Origin: Burkholderiaceae bacterium
GTDB taxonomy: Bacteria > Pseudomonadota > Gammaproteobacteria > Burkholderiales > Burkholderiaceae_F
Direction of reading: 5' to 3'
Length of the DNA: 6,553 nt
NCBI GenBank assembly: GCA_013696665.1
Contig: JACCYC010000334.1
Location: forward strand, 1 to 6,553
Of the stretch, positions 1 to 5,884 are shown in pieces. Under the pieces are notes generated by a model that was not told the DNA's origin, ran no database searches, and saw nothing but the letters and a program-made list of their open reading frames with translations. The translations under genes and the position numbers were made by a program. How positions within the stretch are numbered: the first letter of the stretch is position 1; each line of letters begins with the position of its first letter.

Positions 1-2
1 CG

Positions 3-83
3 TCTGCCACGCCATCGACGCCCAGGGCCGGCTTGCAAATGCTCGCCAGGCATGCGGGTATTGCGGTGCTTCAGTTGCCCTAG
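3..83 (+). CDS. possible 3' end of an unidentified plus-strand gene (left edge)
   Basis: An open frame enters from the left edge and runs 26 codons to a TAG at 81-83, ending in the residues HAGIAVLQLP. If real, it is the tail of a gene convergent with zwf, and the two stop codons share the CTAG at 80-83, so the genes would overlap by 3 bases. The fragment is too short to identify, and a stretch this long open by chance is common in GC-rich DNA. No minus-strand alternative in these 80 bases looks better. The call rests only on position and an acceptable-looking C-terminus. Confidence 0.2.
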   Translation, partial: SATPSTPRAGLQMLARHAGIAVLQLP

Positions 84-1471
84 CAAGGCGGCGCCCTTTC
101 CGGCTTTGGGTTGTACCAGCCTTCGCCCGCAACCACTATTTTCGCGGCCGCTGCCGGACCCCAGGTGCCGGGCGCGTACGAATGAACGGGAGTGACGTTG
201 CCGAGGATGGGTTCGACCACGCGCCATGCGGCTTCAACGCTGTCGTCGCGTGTGAAGAGCGACGCATCGCCCTTGATGGCGTCGCTCAATAGCCGTTCGT
301 ACGGAAAGTCTTCGCTGGCCGGCGAGCGGCGCGCGACCAGCTCGACCGGTTCGCCCACCATTTCATCGCCGGCAGTCTTGACGCGCGCGCCGGTCGAGAT
401 CACGACCTCAGGGCTGAGGCGGAAGCGAAAATAGTTCGATTGCTGTGCCGTGATTCGATCGAACATCGGAAGCGGCGGGCATTTCAAATCGACGGTCACT
501 TCGGTGGTCGTGATCGGCAATCGCTTGCCGGTGCGGATGTAAAACGGGACGCCGGCCCAGCGCCAGGTATCGATGTGCAGCCGCATCGCGGCGAACGTCT
601 CGACTTTCGAATCGGCGGCCACGCCGTCTTCGTCGCGATACCCGCGAAATTGCCCACGCACCACTTCGGCCGGGTCGAGCGGCCGCATCGCGCGGAACAG
701 GCGCAGCTTTTCGGCGCGCATCGCGTCGGGATCACGGCCGGTCGGCGCATCCATTGCCAGCAATGCGATCACCTGCAGCAGATGGTTCTGCACCACGTCG
801 CGCACCGCACCCACTTCCTCGTAGAAACCGCCGCGGCCCTGTACACCGAACTTTTCGGCCATCGTGATCTGCACGTTGTCGATGTAGTTGCGATTCCAAA
901 GCGGTTCGAGAAACGAGTTGGCGAAACGAAAGTACACCAGGTTCTGCACCGCCTCTTTGCCGAGGTAGTGATCGATCCGAAACACCGACGATTCGGGAAA
1001 GACTTCGTGCAAGGTGCGATTCAACGCGCGCGCCGAAGCGAGATCGCGCCCGAACGGTTTCTCGACGATGACACGTGCGTTCCTGGCACATCCGGCATGG
1101 GCCAGACCTTGCACCACGGTAGCGAACATGCTCGGTGGAATCGCCAGGTAGTGCACCGGCCGCCGCGCGCCGTTCAGTGCCTGGCAAACGCGCTCGTAAG
1201 TGGTGGGCTCGTTGTAGTCGCCGTCCACATAGCGCAGCTGCGCTGCCAGCTTGGCAAACGCCGCCTTGTCGACGCCCCCATGTTCCTGCACCGACTCGCG
1301 CGCGCGCGTACGCAGTTTGTCGAGCGACCAGCCCGCGCGCGCAATGCCGATGATCGGCATATCCAGTTCGCCGTGCCGGATCATCGCCTGCAGTGCCGGA
1401 AAAATCTTCTTATAGGCGAGATCGCCCGTTGCTCCGAAGAAAACGAAGGCATCCGAGTTCTGATGAGTCAT
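80..1471 (-). CDS. zwf: glucose-6-phosphate 1-dehydrogenase
   Basis: This cytoplasmic enzyme oxidises glucose 6-phosphate to 6-phosphoglucono-1,5-lactone with NADP+ or NAD+, the entry step of the oxidative pentose-phosphate and Entner-Doudoroff routes. The 463-residue product is a normal full length. Visible motifs are the Rossmann nucleotide loop FGATGDLAYKK (12-22), the EKPFGRD lysine segment (137-143, Lys138), the signature RIDHYLGKE (165-173, with the Asp167-His168 pair and Lys172) and QNHLLQ (228-233), whose His230 matches the catalytic histidine of the Leuconostoc enzyme. IRTGKRLP (312-319) lies in the C-terminal domain. Arg45 (GIAR) sits where an NADP-phosphate-binding arginine is found in relatives. 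The ATG at 1471 was chosen because it puts the Rossmann loop at the usual distance. An in-frame ATG at 1540 and a TTG at 1543 would add about 23 unconserved-looking residues. No clear Shine-Dalgarno or promoter is visible in the 134 bases upstream. A same-strand amidase remnant lies upstream. Confidence 0.96.
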   Translation of the reverse strand: MTHQNSDAFVFFGATGDLAYKKIFPALQAMIRHGELDMPIIGIARAGWSLDKLRTRARESVQEHGGVDKAAFAKLAAQLRYVDGDYNEPTTYERVCQALNGARRPVHYLAIPPSMFATVVQGLAHAGCARNARVIVEKPFGRDLASARALNRTLHEVFPESSVFRIDHYLGKEAVQNLVYFRFANSFLEPLWNRNYIDNVQITMAEKFGVQGRGGFYEEVGAVRDVVQNHLLQVIALLAMDAPTGRDPDAMRAEKLRLFRAMRPLDPAEVVRGQFRGYRDEDGVAADSKVETFAAMRLHIDTWRWAGVPFYIRTGKRLPITTTEVTVDLKCPPLPMFDRITAQQSNYFRFRLSPEVVISTGARVKTAGDEMVGEPVELVARRSPASEDFPYERLLSDAIKGDASLFTRDDSVEAAWRVVEPILGNVTPVHSYAPGTWGPAAAAKIVVAGEGWYNPKPERAPPC

Positions 1472-1605
1472 ATCAACCAGGTCAATGCGGGGACTTTGGC
1501 AATCGGATTCATTCGTGCATTGTCGCTCGCCGGACGGCATCAAAACCGAACCCGGAAGCCTGGCAATTCAGTTGGCGCGGGTTTGTGCGGCGTTGACCAA
1601 GAACT

Positions 1606-1797
1606 TTACGGGGACGACCAGCATACGAATTCTTCCAGGCGAAATGCGGCCGCGGGTTCGAGCGACCAATCGTGTCCATTGCATACACGCAGCGCCATTG
1701 CCAGCGCATACGGAGCAGCGCGAAAAAGCAGCTCCATTTGCTCTCCCGTCAGACGTAAGCCGGCCTGCTCGGCACTGCACTCGATAAAAGTCTGCAT
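1606..1797 (-). other. AtzG/GatC-like C-terminal module on the amidase remnant
   Basis: The AS-type amidase core normally ends near the WRTRRPQL segment. Here the same frame continues through a linker for about 87 more residues. The last 63 start at an internal Met (codon at 1795-1797) and include MQTFIECSAEQAGLRLT, a LLFRAAPYALAMALRV helix and a WSLEPAAAFRL ending. The pattern of a short helical segment followed by a conserved EPA-x-F near the end recalls AtzG, the GatC-like small partner of the amidase AtzE. The resemblance is from memory of the pattern, not an alignment. No stop separates it from the amidase, so it reads as a fusion, although the Met could once have been an independent start. 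It shares the fate of the pseudogene. Confidence 0.4.
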
Positions 1798-2602
1798 GCG
1801 CGAGTTCAGGGTCGGTGATGGCGGCTCAGCAGCCAGCTCGATCGCCGGATGCGAGGCTCCCTGCACCAGCTGCGGCCGGCGCGTGCGCCACTGCGTGGCG
1901 CGCTCATAGGCGTCGCCGATGCGAAGCACCATCGCATCTTCGAAGGGACGCGCTGCGATCTGCATCGATAGCGGCAGGCCAAGCTTGGTGTGCCCGGTGT
2001 AAACGTTGAGCGCGGGAAAGCCAGTCACTGAAAACGGCGAAGTCAGGTTCGGCTTGCCCCAAAAGGCGTGAAAGAATCCGAAAGTTCGTTGAGCATCGAA
2101 GCGGGGAGCGGGACCCGGTCCGATCGTTACGAGTGCGTCGCGGCTCTCTAGCGATGCAAGCATCTGATCGATCATCTTCCGCCGCTGTCGGCCGGCCTGG
2201 ATATACACGTGCGGGCCAAGCAGGCATGCAGGAAGCGCACGTCCGAGAAAGTCGCGTGCGTAATCTCCCGGGCGCTTGATCAGGTCGGCCTGATGAATGG
2301 CAAACACTTCGGGTTCCTGCAGCAGCACGCGCACATCGTTGTAGTCCTGCAGTGGCCGCAGCGTGACGTCATCGAGCTTTGCGCCGAGATGCCGTAAGAC
2401 GTCGCGCATGCTCGATCGCGTCGATGGCCTCGCTGGACAACGGCAAATCGTCTTCCCAAAAGTGCCGCACGACGCCGAATCGTACGCCGCGCAGATCGCG
2501 ATTCAGCTGCGCTGAATAGTCGGGTACGGATGCTTTGCTGCTGGAAGCGTCGGCGGAGTCGTGACCCGCGATGGCCTGCAATAGCAGCGCGCAATCCGAA
2601 GA
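1606..2602 (-). pseudogene. amidase-signature-family amidase remnant, 5'-truncated and frameshifted
   Basis: Two minus-strand frames join into the central and C-terminal part of an amidase (AS family; relatives include GatA-like, AtzE-like and indoleacetamide hydrolases). The first piece (about 2602 down to 2408) contains SDCALLLQAIAGHD, VPDYSAQLNRDLRGVRFGVV and HFWEDDLPLSSEAIDAIEHA. The second (from about 2406 to the TAA at 1606) continues with DVLRHLGAKLDDV, LRPLQDYNDV, the TSPFSVTGFPALN segment and GLPLSMQIAARPFEDA, typical of the AS C-terminal half. Aligned with the usual family length of about 470 residues, roughly the first 200 are missing, including the whole Lys/cis-Ser/Ser catalytic triad. 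Homology stops at about 2602, where the divergent promoter region begins. The frame break lies at 2404-2407. Even if the frameshift were a sequencing error, the protein would have no active site. Intact ancestors hydrolyse amide bonds; the substrate is unknown. Confidence 0.88.
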
Positions 2603-2614
2603 TTTCTGAACAAA

Positions 2615-2651
2615 ATTGTTGACAATCATGTCGACAATTTACACAATTGTC
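2615..2651. promoter_or_regulatory. clustered operator: four ATTGTC/GACAAT half-sites
   Basis: Within 37 bases there are four copies of one half-site: ATTGTT at 2615-2620, GACAAT at 2621-2626, GACAAT at 2633-2638 and ATTGTC at 2646-2651. They form two inverted repeats: ATTGT-TG-ACAAT (2615-2626, perfect 5-base arms) and GACAATT-TACAC-AATTGTC (2633-2651, perfect 7-base arms). Shorter perfect palindromes, TGTCGACA (2629-2636) and ACAATTGT (2643-2650), are nested in the cluster. The first repeat covers the -35 box and the second covers the -10 box of the promoter of the downstream gene, which fits a repressor blocking RNA polymerase. The half-site style suits a dimeric regulator such as a GntR/FCD family member. 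That family guess is an inference, and no regulator gene is in the window. Confidence 0.6.
2619..2647 (+). promoter_or_regulatory. sigma70-type promoter of the binding-protein/transporter operon
   Basis: A perfect TTGACA -35 box (2619-2624) is followed by a 17-base spacer and CACAAT (2642-2647, four of six matches to TATAAT). Transcription would start near 2654, leaving a leader of only about 16 bases that is mostly ribosome-binding site. It is embedded in an AT-rich patch that stands out from the GC-rich surroundings. It is the only convincing promoter upstream of the four plus-strand transport genes. Confidence 0.6.
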
Positions 2652-2658
2652 CGCGACG

Positions 2659-2666
2659 AAGGAGGT
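2659..2666 (+). promoter_or_regulatory. perfect Shine-Dalgarno that fixes the start of the Bug-type gene
   Basis: AAGGAGGT is fully complementary to the 3' end of 16S rRNA and ends 3 bases before the ATG at 2670. It rules out the longer reading from 2616, which would begin inside the promoter and put 18 unlikely residues ahead of the signal peptide. Confidence 0.85.
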
Positions 2667-2669
2667 CCA

Positions 2670-3629
2670 ATGTTTAGATTGCTGCTGATCCTGCTCATAT
2701 GCGCGTACGGCGCCAGTGCGCACGCGCAGCAATTCCCATCGAAGCCGGTGCGAATCATCAACCCGTTCGCACCGGGCGGCGCGACCGACATCATTGCGCG
2801 GCAGATGGCGCAAAAACTCGGCGAAATGTGGGGGCAGGCAGTCGTCGTCGAGAACCGCGCAGGAGCCAGTGGCGCAATCGGCGTCGAAATGGTGGCGAAG
2901 AGTCCGCCCGACGGTTACACGCTCCTGATCGCAACGCAGACAACGCACGCGGCGAATCCGGCGCTTTACCCGAAGCTGCCATATGACGCCGCGAAGGATT
3001 TCGCTCCGCTGACATTAGCCGGGTCAACCCCGCTGGCGCTGATGGTGAAACCGTCGTTGCCTGTGTCGAGCGTCAAGGAACTAATCGATTTCGCGAAAAA
3101 GAATCCGGCCAAGCTGGTGTACGCCTCGGGCGGCAACGGCACGTCACAGCATCTGACGGCCGAGCTGATGAAGAGCATGAGCAGCACCTACATGCTGCAC
3201 ATTCCCTATAGAGGAGCCGGTCCCGCGATGACCGATCTGCTCGGAGGGCAGGTTGACCTGATGTTCGACAACCTGCCGACGGCGCTGCCGCATATCAAGG
3301 CCGGCAAGCTGCGCGGGCTCGCGGTCACTACAGCATCGCGCTCGCCGCTCGCTCCTGAGCTGCCGACGATGGCCGAGTCCGGACTCCCGGGTTTCGAGCT
3401 GTCGACGTGGTTCGCGTTTTTCGCTCCCGCTGGAACGCCGCGCGCAATCGTCGACAAGATCTCCGGCGACATGCGGCGCGTGCTCGCACAGCCGGACATG
3501 CAACAACGATTGGCCGCGATAGGGATCGATATAAAGGCAAGCACGCCAGACGAGCTCGCAGCGTTTCAGCGTGCCGAGCTCGCAAAGTGGGGAAAGATCA
3601 TCAAGGATTCGGGCGCCAAGGTCGACTAG
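2670..3629 (+). CDS. Bug/TctC-family tripartite tricarboxylate transporter substrate-binding protein
   Basis: The 319-residue product is a periplasmic solute-binding protein of the Bug (TctC) family, which binds small carboxylates, amino acids, nicotinate-like compounds and similar ligands. A signal peptide is clear: a hydrophobic run at residues 4-13 and an AHA cleavage site before Gln20, leaving about 300 residues, the usual mature size. Family hallmarks are FPSKPVRIINPFAPGGATD (22-40), VVVENRAGASGAIG (58-71), the GGNGTSQHL ligand-loop segment (154-162) and PYRGAGPAMTDLLGGQVDLM (189-208). The family's membrane partners TctA and TctB are not in the window, so it is an orphan, as is common in Burkholderiales. 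It is the first gene behind the operator-covered promoter, and the next gene starts 25 bases after its stop with no terminator visible, so it is probably co-transcribed with the ABC importer. The ligand cannot be deduced. Confidence 0.94.
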   Translation: MFRLLLILLICAYGASAHAQQFPSKPVRIINPFAPGGATDIIARQMAQKLGEMWGQAVVVENRAGASGAIGVEMVAKSPPDGYTLLIATQTTHAANPALYPKLPYDAAKDFAPLTLAGSTPLALMVKPSLPVSSVKELIDFAKKNPAKLVYASGGNGTSQHLTAELMKSMSSTYMLHIPYRGAGPAMTDLLGGQVDLMFDNLPTALPHIKAGKLRGLAVTTASRSPLAPELPTMAESGLPGFELSTWFAFFAPAGTPRAIVDKISGDMRRVLAQPDMQQRLAAIGIDIKASTPDELAAFQRAELAKWGKIIKDSGAKVD

Positions 3630-3654
3630 CCCGCTCACATAAACAGGAGGAGAC

Positions 3655-4917
3655 ATGCGAACTTTGAGAATCGTTTTTTCGGTGCTGCTGCTCGCGTTAG
3701 CGTCAAGTGCGATGGCTCAGGTCAAGCTAACCATGTGGAGCCACTGGGCGGCCGAGAAGATCAAGCGCGATTTCGTCGAAGACGCGATCAAGCGCTTCGA
3801 AGCCGCGAACCCGGGCGTAAAGATCGATGCATCGTGGTACGAAAAGACGGCACTGTATGCGGCGCTTAAGACGGCGTTGCGTGCTGGTACTGCGCCCGAC
3901 ATCTTTTACGCCGAGCCCGACCAGGTCGAGTACATGGAAAATGCCCTGTTGCTCGACCTTTCGCCACTGAACTGGTCGGCGATCGAACCATGGGCGAAAG
4001 AGATTTGGTCGTACAAGGGCAAGCCATACGGGTTGCCCCTCGAAGCCTCGACGGTCGAACTCTACTACAACAAGAAGCTGATCGCCGACCTCGGAATCAA
4101 AGTACCCGCGAGCCTGCAGCTCGATTCCGCCGCGATGCTCGATCTCTCAAAAAAATCGCGCTCGAAAAACATGACGCCGATGGCACTCGGCGTAGGCGAT
4201 CGTCCCTTCCCCGGTGCTTATCTGGCACAGGAAGCGTTGCTGAAGAAGTTGGGCACACAGGAATACGACAACCTGCTGAGGGGCAAACTGTCATGGAGCG
4301 ACCCGCGCGTGGTCGACACGTTAAAACTGATTCGCTCTTGGACCGATGCGGGTTTGCTGCCAACGACGTTCACCACGCTGAAGCTGGGCGAAGCCCATTC
4401 GTATTTCCACACCAACCCGGGCGCCGTGATGTTCCTGAACGGCAGCTGGTATACGTCGCGTGCATTTAATCCACCTGACAAAGGTGGACAACCGGCAAAT
4501 TTCCCACTCGGCATTATGAAGTTTCCGGCCATTCCCGGTGCGGCGTGCAATGAGTGCAAAACGTTATCGGTTCAGGGAAGTTACGTGGCGAATGCCGCCA
4601 CCAAGCATCCGAAGGAAGCAATTGCTTTTCTGAATTCGATGGCAACGCCCGACGTAGCCAATCGTTGGCTCGAAAACGTCTTGGTGCAAACGGGCATCAA
4701 GGCGGACTACGCGAAGGTCAGCGGACCGTACGCTGGCTACTTCCGCGAGCTGCAAGCCACCGGCGACGGCAGCAAGTATTACTTTGGAGCGCCGGTTCAG
4801 ATCATGCAGGGCAAACCGAAGGAAGTGTTCACGCAGGTTTTCAACAATGCATTTCCTGCGGGAAGCATCAGCGTTGAAGACGCCGTCAAGCAGATGAACG
4901 CCGCATTTGGCAAGTGA
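3655..4917 (+). CDS. ABC transporter extracellular solute-binding protein, family 1 (sugar type)
   Basis: The 420-residue periplasmic protein would capture the ligand, probably a carbohydrate or polyol, for the two downstream permeases. A signal peptide with a leucine-rich core (residues 6-16) and the site AMA before Gln22 is evident. Family-1 (MalE/UgpB-like) features include KLTMWSHW (24-31), the segment FEAANPGVKI (48-57), AGTAPDIFY (77-85) with the usual binding-protein spacing, YGLPLEASTVELYYNKKL (125-142) and the C-terminal HPKEAIAFLNSM region (318-329). Length is normal. AGGAGG at 3645-3650 lies 4 bases before the ATG and fixes the start. Cys298 and Cys301 form a CNEC pair, notable in an exported protein. 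The stop overlaps an 11-base tandem repeat at the junction with the next gene. The substrate is not determinable from sequence alone. Confidence 0.93.
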   Translation: MRTLRIVFSVLLLALASSAMAQVKLTMWSHWAAEKIKRDFVEDAIKRFEAANPGVKIDASWYEKTALYAALKTALRAGTAPDIFYAEPDQVEYMENALLLDLSPLNWSAIEPWAKEIWSYKGKPYGLPLEASTVELYYNKKLIADLGIKVPASLQLDSAAMLDLSKKSRSKNMTPMALGVGDRPFPGAYLAQEALLKKLGTQEYDNLLRGKLSWSDPRVVDTLKLIRSWTDAGLLPTTFTTLKLGEAHSYFHTNPGAVMFLNGSWYTSRAFNPPDKGGQPANFPLGIMKFPAIPGAACNECKTLSVQGSYVANAATKHPKEAIAFLNSMATPDVANRWLENVLVQTGIKADYAKVSGPYAGYFRELQATGDGSKYYFGAPVQIMQGKPKEVFTQVFNNAFPAGSISVEDAVKQMNAAFGK

Positions 4918-4935
4918 GCGGCAAATGAGCGGCAA
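4915..4935 (+). repeat. 11-base tandem duplication at the binding-protein/permease junction
   Basis: TGAGCGGCAA occurs at 4915-4924 and again at 4926-4935, one base apart, giving an 11-base period. The first copy supplies the TGA stop of the binding-protein gene. The A at 4925 plus the TG of the second copy form an ATG at 4925-4927 in frame with the following permease, but it meets a TAG at 4937-4939 after four codons. The sequence looks like a small slippage duplication in the intergenic gap. Confidence 0.7.
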
Positions 4936-4942
4936 CTAGCAA

Positions 4943-5884
4943 TTGAGCACTTTGGCGGGTACGGAGAGCGCAGCCGGGGCTCGCGCTCTCCCTTTGATTT
5001 CCGCAGAGCGGCAGCCGTGGGGCGCAATCATTGCGTTCCTGCTGCCTGCGTTCACCATTTACACCGCGCTCACGGCGTACCCGGTGTTCCGCACGCTATG
5101 GAACAGCTTCCACACTGTGCTACCGAGGAAAGAGGAGTTCATCGGCCTCGCCAACTACGTCACGCTGGCGCAGGACGAGATCTTCTGGCGCTCTGTGAAG
5201 AACACGTTCATCTGGGCGTGCGCTTCACCGCTGGCCGAAGTATCGATCGCACTGTTGCTCGCGCTTGCGCTGTACGCAAAGATCCCCGGAATGCGGTTCT
5301 TCCGCATCGCCTGGTTCACGCCGGTGCTGATGTCGTACGTAGTCGTCGGCATCATCTGGGTCTGGATCTACAACTACGACTGGGGCGCGGCCAACGCAAT
5401 CCTGCGCGCGCTTGGCCTCGAGCGCTTTGTGCAGGCGTGGATCGGCGATCCCAAGATCGCGCTGCCTTCGCTGATCTTCATCACCACCTGGATGTGGACC
5501 GGGTTCAACATGGTGGTGCTGCTCGCCGCCTTACATTCGCTGCCGTCGGAAGTGATCGAGGCTGCAGAGCTCGACAATTGCGGCTGGGGCGCGAAGCTCT
5601 GGCACATCATCATTCCGCTGGTCAAGCCGACGCTGCTCAATCTGCTGGTGCTGTCGTTCATCGGCAAAATGAAGATATTCGACCTGGTATGGATCACGAC
5701 CAAAGGCGGACCGCTATGGTCGACCGAGACCGTATCGACGTACACGTACAAGCGCGCGTTCGAATGGACGAGTTTTGATCTCGGTTATCCATCGACGATC
5801 GCTGCGGTGTGGTTTGTGATCGTGCTGGCCGCGGTGCTGACTTTGACGTGGTTGTTTCGCCAACGCGACCGCCTCGAATACTGA
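4943..5884 (+). CDS. ABC sugar-type transporter permease, MalF/UgpA-like (first permease)
   Basis: This is an inner-membrane subunit of a binding-protein-dependent importer (313 residues, normal length). Six hydrophobic segments can be seen at about 27-48, 86-110, 118-145, 173-197, 222-245 and 286-305. The cytoplasmic EAA loop that contacts the ATPase is at 202-229 (SEVIEAAELDNCGWGAKLW, then IIIPLVKP). It is close to the family pattern but has Asn-Cys where Gly-Ala is usual. TLWNSFHTVLP (51-61) and FIGLANY (66-72) are standard MalF-family N-terminal features. The start is uncertain: the frame is closed by a TAG at 4937-4939, so the first usable codon is TTG at 4943, with only a weak GAGCGG upstream. 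A TTG at 4994 would also keep the core. The gene follows the binding-protein stop by 25 bases and overlaps the next permease by one base. Confidence 0.93.
   Translation: MSTLAGTESAAGARALPLISAERQPWGAIIAFLLPAFTIYTALTAYPVFRTLWNSFHTVLPRKEEFIGLANYVTLAQDEIFWRSVKNTFIWACASPLAEVSIALLLALALYAKIPGMRFFRIAWFTPVLMSYVVVGIIWVWIYNYDWGAANAILRALGLERFVQAWIGDPKIALPSLIFITTWMWTGFNMVVLLAALHSLPSEVIEAAELDNCGWGAKLWHIIIPLVKPTLLNLLVLSFIGKMKIFDLVWITTKGGPLWSTETVSTYTYKRAFEWTSFDLGYPSTIAAVWFVIVLAAVLTLTWLFRQRDRLEY

Noticed and set aside
1472..1605. A zwf promoter or a terminator after the amidase remnant
   Set aside because: I looked for -35/-10 pairs and GC hairpins with a T run on the minus strand and found none above background. 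A GATAAT overlapping the zwf ATG lacks a suitably spaced -35.
440..1909. A 489-codon plus-strand open frame antisense to zwf
   Set aside because: It mirrors zwf and runs on into the amidase remnant. The translation is rich in Arg and His with no recognisable motif, and long antisense open frames are common opposite GC-rich genes. The zwf reading has full catalytic motifs.
2603..2629. MIVNNFVQ as a true start of the amidase fragment
   Set aside because: These residues come from the AT-rich operator region and have no counterpart in the amidase family. Homology begins only at about SDCALLL.
2616..2669. Longer N-terminus for the Bug-type protein, starting at TTG 2616
   Set aside because: The extra residues would be encoded by the promoter and Shine-Dalgarno. 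The ATG at 2670 follows a perfect AAGGAGGT and begins directly with a signal peptide.
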